Positions 7,837 through 15,558 of a stretch of DNA of 15,558 bases are shown here, piece after piece (position 1 is the stretch's first letter; each line of letters starts with the position of its first letter). Origin of the DNA: Hyphomicrobiales bacterium (GTDB lineage Bacteria > Pseudomonadota > Alphaproteobacteria > Rhizobiales > JAJFHC01); the NCBI GenBank assembly GCA_021775835.1, contig JAJFHC010000116.1:1-15558 (forward strand), read 5' to 3'. The notes under the pieces were generated by a model. That model was given only the letters and a program-made list of their open reading frames with translations, had not been told where the DNA came from and searched no databases. The translations under genes were made by a program, and so were the position numbers.

Positions 7837-8634
7837 ATGAGCCATTCCTTCTTTGAAAAAGGCTGGTGCCGTTTTGCCCATGATCCTGTGCTCGCGGGCT
7901 GGATCGAGTCAGCCTTGCCGGCGGCACGGAAGGCGGCTAAGGCGCCTGAAAACCGGGAATGGTTGCGATGCGGCGGTACCTGGTTTGTCGGCGTCAATAT
8001 TTTGCCAAACGACACGCAGGGAGCCGTCGCCGACGGTCCATCGATTTCAGGCAAGGCCTGCGAATTTATTCACGACGTTCTGAACCTGCGCGGCTTCCAG
8101 TGGGATCGTGCGCAGGTTTCGGTCTGCTATCCGGGGTACCCCCAGCCTTCACCGTCTGAGTCTCCGGACGCCTTCCAATTTAGGCTCCGCCGCGACGCAG
8201 CTCACGTGGACGGCCTGCTGCCGGAAGGGCCGGCAAGACGGCGCCATCTGCGCGAACCCCACGGGTTCGTTCTGGGAGTTCCCATGGTTGAAACCTCGGC
8301 GGACGCAGCACCGCTGGTTGTCTGGGAACGGTCCCACGAAATCATTCGAAATACATTTCGCACGTTGTTCGAGGGACTACCGTCCGATCAGTGGGGCGAT
8401 GTTGATGTAACCGATGCATATAAAGCCGCCCGTCAGCAAATCTTCGATACGTGTGAACGGGTCGTGGTTCACGCAAGACCGGGCGAGGCCTATCTGGTTC
8501 ACAGGCTGGCCCTGCATGGGGTTGCTCCTTGGGTGAAGACCGGTCAACGGGAAGATGCTGGCGCGGACGGTCGCATGATCGTCTATTTCAGACCGACCAC
8601 AGGCCCCATGGAGGATTGGCTCGATGCACCCTGA
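7837..8634 (+). CDS. PhyH-like putative Fe(II)/2-oxoglutarate dioxygenase
   Basis: Uncharacterised protein of 265 residues with features of the phytanoyl-CoA dioxygenase-like fold. AAHVDGLLPEG gives an H-x-D pair (His123, Asp125). PGEAYLVHRLALHGVAPW gives a late histidine (His227, possibly His222). GRMIVYFRP (Arg246) fits the strand that holds the 2-oxoglutarate carboxylate. The segment LGVPMVETSADAAPLVVWERSH (split as LGVPMVETSAD and APLVVWERSH) resembles the core strands where PhyH proteins have a G-x-L-x-v-xGSH element. The gap between the distal His and Arg is wider than in most members, so activity is not certain. The frame is open upstream into glcF, but MSHSFFEKGWCRF at 7837 is chosen: it is eight bases after the glcF stop, with GGAA very close, suggesting translational coupling. 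No signal peptide is seen. The substrate is unknown; linkage to glcDEF is the only clue. Confidence 0.65.
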   Translation: MSHSFFEKGWCRFAHDPVLAGWIESALPAARKAAKAPENREWLRCGGTWFVGVNILPNDTQGAVADGPSISGKACEFIHDVLNLRGFQWDRAQVSVCYPGYPQPSPSESPDAFQFRLRRDAAHVDGLLPEGPARRRHLREPHGFVLGVPMVETSADAAPLVVWERSHEIIRNTFRTLFEGLPSDQWGDVDVTDAYKAARQQIFDTCERVVVHARPGEAYLVHRLALHGVAPWVKTGQREDAGADGRMIVYFRPTTGPMEDWLDAP

Positions 8635-8679
8635 CGGCCGCAGGCGCACGGCAACGCCTTCATGGGGAGACATTCTCCT

Positions 8680-9813
8680 ATGAAAGTGGTGATTGTCGGA
8701 GGCGGGCCTGCAGGCCTTTATGCCTCGATTCTGTTGAGGCGGAAATGGCCGCACATGGAAGTCCGGCTGTTCGAGCAGAATCCTGAAGATGCTACATTTG
8801 GATTCGGTGTTGTCTTCTCCCATGAAGCCCTGGCTTTTCTCCATGAAGACGATCCGGAAACCCACGATCTTATCGCCGGGCACATGCAGAGATGGCACGA
8901 TATTGAAATTGTCCACCAGGGCCAGAAGATCGCAATTGACGGAGTTGGATTTTCCGCGATCGGCAGGCTTCATTTGTTGCAACTGCTGCAGCAGCGCGCT
9001 GCCCATGTCGGCATCGTGCCGTATTATCAGCAAAGGGTCGACACGCTCGAACTTTTCGGTGACGCCGACCTGATCATCGGCGCTGATGGCCTCAGTTCAG
9101 TAGTTAGGGAAAGCGACAGATCAGGTTTTGGCGAAAGTATTGAATTCATGTCCAATCATTTCGCCTGGTTTGCTGCCGACAGGCCCTATGACGCACTGAC
9201 CCAGTCCTTCGTGGACTCTGATCTGGGCCGGTTCAACGCCCACCATTACCGCTACAGCGACACGGCAAGCACGTTCATCGTTGAATGCGACGATACCACT
9301 TGGACGGCCGCCGGCTTTGAAACAATGAGCGAAGACGAAAGCAGGACTTGCTGTGAACAAATCTTTGCCGAAAGCCTGGACGGCGCCAACCTGATTGGCA
9401 ACCGGTCGCTCTGGCGGCAGTTCCCGAGGCTGCATAACGCAAACTGGTTTTCCGGCAACAAGGTGCTCGTTGGAGATGCCCTCCACACCTGCCATTTCTC
9501 GATTGGATCAGGCACCAGGCTGGCCCTCGAAGACGTCATAGCCCTGGTCCGTGCGCTTGAGGATCACGCACTAGACCTGTCCCGCGCCTTGCCGGCTTAT
9601 GAACTGGCGCGAAGACCGGTGGTGGATAAGCTCGTGGCAGCTGCCGATCGCTCCGCATCCTGGTATGAAGGCTTCGCCGGTCACATGGATCTTGAGCCAT
9701 GGCGTTTTGCCCATGCGTACATCCAGCGCACCGGCCGTATCTCCGCCGACCGCCTGGAGCGTATCGCGCCGAAGTTTACGGCATCTCTCCACATACAGGG
9801 CATTTTGCCGTGA
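8680..9813 (+). CDS. FAD-dependent aromatic hydroxylase, VioD/anthraniloyl-CoA hydroxylase-like
   Basis: Class A-type flavoprotein monooxygenase of 377 residues. The N-terminus MKVVIVGGGPAGLYASILL has the GxGxxG dinucleotide loop, FEQNP ends the second strand, and GFGVVFSHEAL follows. DLIIGADGLSSVVR (130-143) is the DG motif, and VLVGDALHTCHFSIGSGT (262-279) is the GD motif that binds the FAD ribityl chain. HYRYSDTASTFIVEC (189-203) closely resembles VioD (tryptophan-derivative hydroxylase of violacein synthesis) and the flavin half of 2-aminobenzoyl-CoA and salicylyl-CoA hydroxylases. Those CoA enzymes carry an extra reductase or OYE-like half; this one does not. The start at 8680 has GGGGAGA nine bases upstream, better than an ATG at 8662. 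It follows the dioxygenase gene by 45 bases. Cytoplasmic and NAD(P)H-dependent by family. The substrate cannot be read. Confidence 0.8.
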   Translation: MKVVIVGGGPAGLYASILLRRKWPHMEVRLFEQNPEDATFGFGVVFSHEALAFLHEDDPETHDLIAGHMQRWHDIEIVHQGQKIAIDGVGFSAIGRLHLLQLLQQRAAHVGIVPYYQQRVDTLELFGDADLIIGADGLSSVVRESDRSGFGESIEFMSNHFAWFAADRPYDALTQSFVDSDLGRFNAHHYRYSDTASTFIVECDDTTWTAAGFETMSEDESRTCCEQIFAESLDGANLIGNRSLWRQFPRLHNANWFSGNKVLVGDALHTCHFSIGSGTRLALEDVIALVRALEDHALDLSRALPAYELARRPVVDKLVAAADRSASWYEGFAGHMDLEPWRFAHAYIQRTGRISADRLERIAPKFTASLHIQGILP

Positions 9814-9841
9814 CAGACCATGTCGCAATGATTTGGAATCC

Positions 9842-9871
9842 TTGCCGCAACCGACCCAAATGCGCTAGAGA
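9842..9871 (+). promoter_or_regulatory. Candidate hisS promoter
   Basis: In the 106-base gap before hisS, TTGCCG (9842-9847) and TAGAGA (9866-9871) are spaced by 18 bases and could form a weak sigma-70 promoter, with transcription starting about 40 bases before the hisS ATG. The gap has no terminator-like hairpin followed by T residues, so read-through from the preceding oxygenase genes is also possible. I see no his leader peptide or T-box. Confidence 0.3.
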
Positions 9872-9919
9872 ATGCGCCAGCCCACAAGGGACCATCCCGG
9901 CATTCCGGTACAAGGCATC

Positions 9920-11419
9920 ATGAGCAGCAAAAAAGTAAAGACTTTCCGGCCCAAGGCGCGCGTGCCGAAGGGCCTGCGCGATATCCCCGCCCGCGAAATC
10001 CGGGCCATGGCCCGCATGATGCGTGTTATCGAGCAGGTTTACGATTCCTATGGCTTCGAGCCTCTGGAGACGTCGGCATTTGAGTACACCGATGCGCTCG
10101 GCAAGTTCCTGCCGGACCTGGACCGCCCCAACGAGGGCGTGTTTTCGTTTCAGGACGAAGACGATCAGTGGTTGTCCCTGCGGTACGACCTGACAGCGCC
10201 TCTGGCCCGATATGTGGCAGAGAATTACGATGGACTGCCCAAACCGTTTCGCCGGTACCAGTCCGGCGCCGTTTGGCGCAACGAGAAGCCGGGACCGGGC
10301 CGCTTTCGTCAATTCACCCAGTTTGACGCCGATACGGTGGGAACGCCCCTTGTCGCGGCCGATGCCGAGATCTGCATGATGGCAGCCGACTGCATGGAAC
10401 GTCTCGGCATTCCGCGTGGGTCCTATCTCATGCGTGTCAACAACCGCAAGGTTCTGGACGGCGTGCTGGAATCCATTGGCATCGCCGGTGACGCTGAAGG
10501 TTTTGAGGCCCAGCGCATGACAGTACTGCGGGCCATCGACAAGCTCGACCGACTGGGTGCCGACGGCGTGCGTCGCCTGCTCGGCGAAGGCCGCAAGGAC
10601 GAGTCCGGAGATTTCACCAAAGGGGCTGGACTCGATTCCTCCCAGAGCGAGCGGATTCTGGCCTTCGTTTCAGCCGAAGGCGAGGATGCCCAAAGTGTTG
10701 TCGCAGCATTGCGCCAGGTCGTGGCCGGAAGCGAAGTCGGGCAACAGGGTGTCGATGAACTTGAGGAAATGGCGGCTCTGTTCGCGGCGGCTGGATATGG
10801 TCCCGACCGGATCAGGCTCGACCCGAGCGTCGTGCGTGGCCTGGGGTACTACACCGGCCCGGTATACGAGGCCGAACTCACATTCGAAGCCGTCGACGAC
10901 GACGGCAACATGGTGCGCTTTGGATCGGTTGGCGGCGGCGGCCGCTACGACGGGCTGGTTGAACGTTTCAAGGGCATCGTTGTCCCAGCGACAGGGTTCT
11001 CCATCGGCGTCAGCAGGCTCTATTCGGCCCTCGATCACCTCGGCAAGCTTGACACCGGCGGTGTCATCGAACCGGTGGTCGTCCTGGTCATGGATCGCGA
11101 ACGCATTGCCGACTATCAGGCCCTGACCAGCCGCCTGCGTGAAGCCGGCATCCGTGCGGAAATGTATCTCGGCGGCAGCGGCATGAAGGCGCAGATGAAG
11201 TATGCCGATAAACGCGGCGCTCCTTGCGTTGTCATTCAGGGCGGCGACGAGCACGCAAACGGTGAGGTTACGATCAAGGATCTCGTCGAAGGATCGCGTC
11301 TATCCCGCGAAATCGAAGACAACGAAGAATGGCGTTCCGGCCGCCCGGCGCAGGTCACCGTGTCTCTGGACGTCCTGGTGGAAACCGTCGGTGAAATTCT
11401 GAGTCGCCACACAGACTAA
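9920..11419 (+). CDS. hisS: Histidyl-tRNA synthetase (alphaproteobacterial type)
   Basis: Class II aminoacyl-tRNA synthetase that charges tRNA-His, 499 residues. The catalytic core shows [16 protein letters not shown] (87-102) and motif 2, [10 protein letters not shown] followed by [17 protein letters not shown] (about 113-141). The histidine-specific loops RGLGYYTG (306-313) and GGGGRYDGL (338-346) follow, then motif 3, GFSIGVSRL (359-367). A C-terminal anticodon-binding domain (about 383-495) has the expected GGDE. The motif 2 loop is of the eukaryote-like form; common bacterial enzymes read GRYRQFHQ with VEVFG. This form is known from many alphaproteobacteria, whose tRNA-His lacks the extra G-1 base. 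An ATG at 9872 is in frame, but [21 protein letters not shown] at 9920 is the family-like start. It begins the hisS-hisZ-hisG block. Confidence 0.95.
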   Translation: MSSKKVKTFRPKARVPKGLRDIPAREIRAMARMMRVIEQVYDSYGFEPLETSAFEYTDALGKFLPDLDRPNEGVFSFQDEDDQWLSLRYDLTAPLARYVAENYDGLPKPFRRYQSGAVWRNEKPGPGRFRQFTQFDADTVGTPLVAADAEICMMAADCMERLGIPRGSYLMRVNNRKVLDGVLESIGIAGDAEGFEAQRMTVLRAIDKLDRLGADGVRRLLGEGRKDESGDFTKGAGLDSSQSERILAFVSAEGEDAQSVVAALRQVVAGSEVGQQGVDELEEMAALFAAAGYGPDRIRLDPSVVRGLGYYTGPVYEAELTFEAVDDDGNMVRFGSVGGGGRYDGLVERFKGIVVPATGFSIGVSRLYSALDHLGKLDTGGVIEPVVVLVMDRERIADYQALTSRLREAGIRAEMYLGGSGMKAQMKYADKRGAPCVVIQGGDEHANGEVTIKDLVEGSRLSREIEDNEEWRSGRPAQVTVSLDVLVETVGEILSRHTD

Positions 11420-11436
11420 TCCTTGAGTTGGAACTG

Positions 11437-12615
11437 ATGTCCGCAAGAGATACGGCAACCATCGATGCCTTCAGAAACTGTGCCGACACTCTGACGCAGT
11501 GTTTTGTCGATGCCGGTTGTGTTCACATCGATCCCGACATACTCCAGCCGGCCGATTTGTTTCTCGACCGGTACGGTGAAGAGATCCGCAGCCGGACCTA
11601 TGTCTTCACCGATCCCGACGGCAACGAGTTGTGCCTGCGCCCCGATCTGACGGTTCCCACGTGCCGTTTCTATCTCGACGCCGATCCTGTTGGGGCCTCC
11701 CCCATGCGCTATTGCTATGCCGGTCCGGTTTTCCGGTTTCAGCCCGGTGGCGAAATGGGCGGCAGACCGCGGGAGTTTGCCCAGGCCGGCATGGAATGGA
11801 TCGGCGACGGCAATACCCAGAGAACCAATGTCGACGTCCTGGTACTCGCGCACCGTACGCTCAAAGCCGCCGGCCTTTCCGGTTTCGCGACTCATATTGG
11901 GGACCTGGGCCTGTTTGCAGCGCTTCTTGACGGTTTGGCCATGCCCGGGCGGTGGCGTCAGCGGTTGAAGCAACGTTTCTGGCGGCCGACTGCCTTTCGC
12001 ACCCTCCTCGCCCAGCTTGCCGGTCAGGAAAGGCCACGCGACAATGCCGATCACCGCGCCCTGATCGAGATGGTCAGTGGATTGACGCTGGAGCAAGCGG
12101 TCGATGCGGTCGAAACCCGGCTGGCGGCCTCAGACATCCCACTGGTAGGCGGACGCACCGTGGAAGACATTGCGGTCCGTTTGATTGACCAGGCCGCCGA
12201 CGCCCATGCTCATCCTCTGCCAGACGAAATGGTTGGGTTGATAACGGAGTATCTTGGCGTGGAAGGCGGCGCCAGGGCCGTTCTGCCCCAAATCGAGGGT
12301 CTGATCGGTCATGTAGGCGGGCCGGTAGACGACGCCATTAGGGCATACTCGCGGCGGCTGGATCTTTTGGAAGAAGCCTCTATCGAAGTTGATAATTGTC
12401 AGTTCTCCGCCGAATTCGGTAGGAACCTGGAGTACTATACAGGCTTTGTTTTTCAGCTTGAGATGCCCGGCATGGGCCCGGTCGGGCAGGTCGCCGGCGG
12501 CGGGCGCTACGACGGGATGCTCGAAGGTCTCGGTGCACCGCGCGCCATCCCGGCGATTGGGCTTGCGATACATATGGACCGGTTGGTGGCCATCTTGAGA
12601 GACAGTGCGTCATGA
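11437..12615 (+). CDS. hisZ: HisZ, ATP phosphoribosyltransferase regulatory subunit
   Basis: Regulatory partner of short-form HisG, needed for activity and histidine feedback in the first step of histidine synthesis. It has 392 residues. It is a catalytically idle relative of His[16 protein letters not shown] and YAGPVFRF replace the motif 2 region, [20 protein letters not shown] follows, and [13 protein letters not shown] and [13 protein letters not shown] match the HisRS C-terminal catalytic segment. The anticodon-binding domain present in HisS is missing, as expected for HisZ. The ATG at 11437 lies 17 bases after the hisS stop; a TTG at 11428 would add three residues. The ribosome binding site is weak (GAG or GGA within ten bases). 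The 3' end overlaps hisG by four bases (ATGA), so the two subunits are probably made by coupled translation. Confidence 0.93.
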   Translation: MSARDTATIDAFRNCADTLTQCFVDAGCVHIDPDILQPADLFLDRYGEEIRSRTYVFTDPDGNELCLRPDLTVPTCRFYLDADPVGASPMRYCYAGPVFRFQPGGEMGGRPREFAQAGMEWIGDGNTQRTNVDVLVLAHRTLKAAGLSGFATHIGDLGLFAALLDGLAMPGRWRQRLKQRFWRPTAFRTLLAQLAGQERPRDNADHRALIEMVSGLTLEQAVDAVETRLAASDIPLVGGRTVEDIAVRLIDQAADAHAHPLPDEMVGLITEYLGVEGGARAVLPQIEGLIGHVGGPVDDAIRAYSRRLDLLEEASIEVDNCQFSAEFGRNLEYYTGFVFQLEMPGMGPVGQVAGGGRYDGMLEGLGAPRAIPAIGLAIHMDRLVAILRDSAS

Positions 12616-13334
12616 CCGCGAACCCGAACAGTCTTGTGATCGCGATCCCAAGCAAAGGGCGTCTCATGGAAGACACCCTTGCGCTTTTTGCCCGCTGCGG
12701 ACATGAAATTGAAAAGACCGGACATGAACGCGGTTACCGCGGCCGCATCCGGGGGCGCGATGACGTCGAAGTGGCCTTCCTGTCGGCCTCCGAAATTGCC
12801 TCTCACCTCAATCAGGGTGTGATTCATCTGGGTGTTACGGGCGAAGACCTTGTGCGCGAAAACATCGCGGACGCGGACAGCAAGGTCGAGTTTCGCTCGA
12901 AGCTCGGATTTGGGCATGCCGACGTGGTCGCCGCCGTGCCTCAGTCCTGGCTTGACGTCAACACCATGGTTGATCTGGATGACACGGCGGCAGCCTATCA
13001 CGCCCGTCATGGCCGCCGATTGCGAGTGGCCACAAAATACGTGACGCTGACCCGTGGTTTCTTTGCCCGTATGGGGATTTCCGGTTATCGAATTGTCGAA
13101 AGCCTGGGCGCCACCGAAGGGGCGCCGGCGGCGGGAGCGGCGGAAGTGGTTGTCGATATCACCAGCACCGGCAGTACCCTGGTGGCCAATCATCTGAAGA
13201 TCCTTGACGACGGCATCATTCTCAGGAGCGAGGCCAATCTCATATCCTCCAGAACCGCATTCTGGTCTGATTCTGTTCGGACATTGGGCGATGACATTGT
13301 GAAGAATGTCGCTCAAACATTGGAGCAAGGTTAG
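12612..13334 (+). CDS. hisG: HisG, ATP phosphoribosyltransferase catalytic subunit, short form
   Basis: Catalyses the first committed step of histidine synthesis: ATP plus PRPP gives N1-(5-phosphoribosyl)-ATP. It has 240 residues, ending after the catalytic domains and lacking the C-terminal ACT-like regulatory domain of long HisG. It is therefore the HisZ-dependent form, consistent with hisZ just upstream. Visible signatures are [15 protein letters not shown] (9-23), LGVTGEDLV (73-81), [14 protein letters not shown] (138-151) and the PRPP loop [13 protein letters not shown] (178-190). The start codon overlaps the hisZ stop in ATGA. No hisD follows, unlike in some operons, so the rest of the histidine pathway must be elsewhere. 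Feedback inhibition by histidine would act through HisZ. Confidence 0.95.
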   Translation: MTANPNSLVIAIPSKGRLMEDTLALFARCGHEIEKTGHERGYRGRIRGRDDVEVAFLSASEIASHLNQGVIHLGVTGEDLVRENIADADSKVEFRSKLGFGHADVVAAVPQSWLDVNTMVDLDDTAAAYHARHGRRLRVATKYVTLTRGFFARMGISGYRIVESLGATEGAPAAGAAEVVVDITSTGSTLVANHLKILDDGIILRSEANLISSRTAFWSDSVRTLGDDIVKNVAQTLEQG

Positions 13335-13500
13335 CCTAATTCCGTATTCCGGCCTCGCGCCGGATCCATCGTTGCACCAGAGGAATTCTGCCGATGAGAT
13401 TGGGGCCCGGGAAACAACGATTGATAGGGCACATATTCTTCTCCACAGCTCCAGCTCAACCCGTCGACAACACACTCCTGCTGAGGCATGATCCCGCGCT
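13335..13500. other. Intergenic region after hisG
   Basis: No gene is seen in these 166 bases. TCCGGC (13348-13353) and GCCGGA (13359-13364) form a six-base-pair hairpin with a CTCGC loop about 14 bases after hisG, but no T-run follows, so it is at best a weak or Rho-assisted terminator. GAGG at 13483-13486 is the nearest ribosome-binding-like sequence before the next gene, about 14 bases from its ATG. No clear promoter can be picked out. Confidence 0.5.
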
Positions 13501-14691
13501 ATGAAACTCCGCAGAGTCCCTTGGCTGTCCTGGCCCGTCATTTTGATTGCCATATTGTGCGCGGCTGCAGTTGCCATGAAGTCGTGTGCGATCCCGGACC
13601 GGAATTTTTCTCAGTATGACGGTTTCAAAGAACACTTTGCCGCCTATCCTCCGGCTTCAGACCTTCCCAACAGGCGGGACAAAGTGTTGTTGCAGCGTCA
13701 TCGTCCGCGGCTGTTCCTGCCCGTCGGTCATGAGGGCCCCATCAGTTTTTATGCCGACTACATCGCACAAGGTACCCTTCTCGACGGTAAGGGTCAGGTG
13801 ATCTCGAACAAAGTTTCCAGCACCATCCTGAACACCCAGAAGAACGATCCCGGTGCAGTTTTCAAACATGTTCCAAACGGATCACGACCCACAACACCGG
13901 TTATGCTGGGCCGCATTGACCGGGTCAGTCTTGCTAGATCGGATGGCGGTAAGATGACCGTGAAAGTGCTGACCTATCACGCTGTCTTTCGATCCTCCGG
14001 TCTGGTGGCAGGACTCGGCACTGTGAAGGCGGGGTTCTTGTCCGTGCTTGCCGACCTGAACGATTGGCATCAACTGGATCATTATACAGCAGTCTCCGTG
14101 GTGCTGGGACCGGACGACCAGCCGATCGCCCTCATGGTTCAGCAACACAATTACAACCGAACCTACCTTATTGGTGAGGCTGTTGAACCTGCAACTGATG
14201 GGCGTCTGGCCGTCGATGTGGCGATCCGTTCCAACGAACTCTACCCCCACCGTCCGGGACGCTTCGTCCACCCAGCCGTCCGGTTTCTTGACACTGACTC
14301 ATTCCGGTACATGCTGGGCGTCACGGACAGACCGTTCCTGGCCGCCGAGGACGTCACGGACCCTGAACACGAGCTTGACTACGCCCTGGAGTTCCTGCCG
14401 CCGGACGACGCCTTCTATACATTCAAGGGCTTTCTGGGGGAGCGCCGGGGGCTGCCTGGCAGGGATGGCCCGCCGGGTGCCGACTACAACACTCTGCCGG
14501 CACTGAAACCTCTGTCGTCCCAGATCGTCATGGGATATTGGCGCCCAGGTAATCAGGGCGACATTGCAAGGTTCGAGGCAACTTACGGCAATGGCGGTGA
14601 CATTCGCTCCTTTGTCGCCAGCCAGACACCGGTTCTGGCTCACAACATTGACTGCCTGCGTAAAGGCCGCTCCGGCTGCAAGTTGCAATAG
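13501..14691 (+). CDS. Membrane-anchored protein of unknown function
   Basis: I do not recognise this 396-residue protein. Residues 1-8 are basic (MKLRRVPW), and 9-27 form one hydrophobic segment, so it is probably an inner-membrane-anchored or secreted periplasmic protein. The segment MKSC at 26-29 is not a good lipobox. The rest is soluble, rich in Asp, Pro and His, with histidines in TYHAVF (159-163), NDWHQLDHY (187-195), QQHNYNR (214-220) and YPHRPGRFVH (248-257). A short stretch, GLPGRDGPPGAD (317-328), has four collagen-like Gly-X-Y triplets. Two cysteines near the end (385, 393) could form a disulfide. Base use is like its neighbours, so recent transfer is not suggested. It is convergent with groEL. 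The start is the first ATG with a hydrophobic N-terminus after it; the ribosome binding site is poor. Confidence 0.7.
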   Translation: MKLRRVPWLSWPVILIAILCAAAVAMKSCAIPDRNFSQYDGFKEHFAAYPPASDLPNRRDKVLLQRHRPRLFLPVGHEGPISFYADYIAQGTLLDGKGQVISNKVSSTILNTQKNDPGAVFKHVPNGSRPTTPVMLGRIDRVSLARSDGGKMTVKVLTYHAVFRSSGLVAGLGTVKAGFLSVLADLNDWHQLDHYTAVSVVLGPDDQPIALMVQQHNYNRTYLIGEAVEPATDGRLAVDVAIRSNELYPHRPGRFVHPAVRFLDTDSFRYMLGVTDRPFLAAEDVTDPEHELDYALEFLPPDDAFYTFKGFLGERRGLPGRDGPPGADYNTLPALKPLSSQIVMGYWRPGNQGDIARFEATYGNGGDIRSFVASQTPVLAHNIDCLRKGRSGCKLQ

Positions 14692-14700
14692 AGAAGCGCC

Positions 14701-14734
14701 AAAAGAAAAGGGCCGCCCCGAAGGACGGCCCTTT
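14701..14734 (-). terminator. groEL intrinsic terminator with UUCG loop
   Basis: AAAGGGCCG (14707-14715) pairs with CGGCCCTTT (14726-14734). On the minus strand the stem continues through a G-U wobble and two GC pairs and is capped by the stable tetraloop UUCG. It is followed on that strand by TTTTCTTTT (14709-14701), so it is a strong terminator for groEL, 25 bases past its stop. On the plus strand only three T residues follow, so it may end the convergent gene less efficiently. Confidence 0.85.
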
Positions 14735-14758
14735 CCGTATCCGTAATGGACCGGCTGA

Positions 14759-15558
14759 TTACATCATGCCGCCCATGCCGCCCATGCCACCCATGTCGGG
14801 CATGCCGCCTGGAGCACCACCAGCGCCCTTAGGCTCTGGCTTGTCGGCAACCATGGCTTCGGTCGTGATCAGGATACCGGCAATCGAAGCCGCGTCCTGC
14901 AGTGCTGTACGCACGACCTTGGTCGGGTCGATGATGCCTTTGGCGACCAGATCGACGTATTCTTCTTTCTGGGCATCGAAACCGAAGTTTCCGCTCTTTT
15001 CGTTGACCTTGCCGACCACGATCGAGCCTTCAACACCGGAGTTCTCGGCAATCTGGCGGATCGGGGCTTCAAGAGCACGCATCACGATCTTGATGCCGGC
15101 CTTGATGTCCGGGTTGGCGTCGTCGAGCTTGGAAACGGCCTTCTGAGCCCGCAGCAGAGCTGTTCCGCCGCCAGGTACGATGCCTTCTTCAACCGCTGCA
15201 CGAGTTGCGTTGAGCGCATCGTCAACACGGTCCTTGCGTTCCTTGACTTCGATCTCGGTCACACCGCCAACCTTGATCACGGCAACACCGCCGGCGAGCT
15301 TCGCCAGACGTTCCTGCAACTTTTCACGGTCGTAATCGGAGGTTGTTTCCTCGATCTGCTGACGAATCTGGCCAACACGTCCCTGGATGTCAGACTTCTT
15401 GCCGGAACCATCGATAACAGTTGTGTCGTCCTTGGTGATCCGGACACGCTTGGCGGTTCCGAGCATGTCGAGCGTGACATTTTCCAGCTTGATGCCGAGA
15501 TCTTCGGAGATCACCTGGCCACCGGTCAGGATCGAGATGTCTTCCAGCATGGCCTTGC
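14759..15558 (-). CDS. groEL: GroEL chaperonin, C-terminal half (5' end off window)
   Basis: Subunit of the 60-kDa chaperonin, which folds proteins in an ATP-driven double ring with GroES. The visible 265 codons cover roughly the second half of a usual ~545-residue GroEL, from [20 protein letters not shown] through the apical, intermediate and equatorial parts. Recognisable segments are [25 protein letters not shown] and [18 protein letters not shown]. The tail [16 protein letters not shown] is the standard flexible GGM repeat that lines the ring cavity. The frame continues past 15558 with no start in view, so the ATG at 15550 is internal. No frameshift or missing segment is seen. groES would be expected upstream, beyond the right edge. 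Which paralogue this is, if several exist, cannot be told. Confidence 0.97.
   Translation of the reverse strand, partial: KAMLEDISILTGGQVISEDLGIKLENVTLDMLGTAKRVRITKDDTTVIDGSGKKSDIQGRVGQIRQQIEETTSDYDREKLQERLAKLAGGVAVIKVGGVTEIEVKERKDRVDDALNATRAAVEEGIVPGGGTALLRAQKAVSKLDDANPDIKAGIKIVMRALEAPIRQIAENSGVEGSIVVGKVNEKSGNFGFDAQKEEYVDLVAKGIIDPTKVVRTALQDAASIAGILITTEAMVADKPEPKGAGGAPGGMPDMGGMGGMGGMM

Noticed and set aside
8377..9033. Minus-strand open frame of 218 codons
   Set aside because: It spans the end of the dioxygenase gene and the start of the flavin hydroxylase, both well supported on the plus strand.
13348..13364. Intrinsic terminator for the his genes
   Set aside because: The six-base-pair hairpin has no following T-run, so it does not meet the intrinsic terminator pattern.
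12507..13577. Minus-strand open frame of 356 codons across hisZ end and hisG
   Set aside because: It is the shadow of hisG and its flanks; no family resemblance, and hisG on the plus strand is unambiguous.
14446..14487. Collagen-like gene or domain
   Set aside because: Only four Gly-X-Y triplets are present, too short for a collagen helix; kept as a curiosity in the unknown protein.
14766..14820. Tandem repeat ATGCCGCCC-like at the groEL end
   Set aside because: It is the coding sequence of the normal Gly-Gly-Met tail of GroEL, not a separate repeat element.

Overview
The window looks like a chromosomal segment of an alphaproteobacterium of moderately high GC. Three things point there: a HisRS with the eukaryote-like motif 2 loop ([15 protein letters not shown]) typical of alphaproteobacteria, the order hisS-hisZ-hisG with a short-form HisG, and a GroEL with a Gly/Met-rich tail. 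The genus cannot be named from the sequence alone. There is no insertion sequence, phage gene, CRISPR array, tRNA or rRNA. Everything reads as ordinary vertically inherited chromosome.

Layout. Bases 1-2993 (minus strand) hold a lactate-utilisation operon, read as a GntR/FadR-type regulator, then lutA, then lutB, whose C-terminus and any lutC lie off the left edge. Its probable promoter and operator lie in 2994-3164. A small periplasmic cytochrome c (minus, 3249-3662) follows, with its own intrinsic terminator. Divergent from it, bases 3776-9813 (plus) carry glcD-glcE-glcF, the three-subunit glycolate oxidase, followed closely by two oxygenase-like genes: a PhyH-like putative Fe(II)/2-oxoglutarate dioxygenase and a stand-alone FAD hydroxylase related to VioD and the flavin domain of anthraniloyl-CoA/salicylyl-CoA hydroxylases. 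Bases 9920-13334 carry hisS-hisZ-hisG. Bases 13501-14691 encode a membrane-anchored protein I do not recognise. Convergent with it is the C-terminal half of groEL (minus, 14759 to the right edge), with a UUCG-capped terminator between the two.

How it fits together. The left two thirds is a 2-hydroxy-acid oxidation locus: LutAB takes L-lactate to pyruvate and GlcDEF takes glycolate to glyoxylate, both through FAD and/or Fe-S/CCG-domain subunits feeding the respiratory chain. One FCD-type regulator is in view. The his block joins histidyl-tRNA charging to the first step of histidine synthesis, and HisZ is itself a HisRS paralogue lying next to its relative.

I see no wholly new system. The least explained parts are the dioxygenase plus flavin hydroxylase pair behind glcF and the 396-residue anchored protein before groEL.
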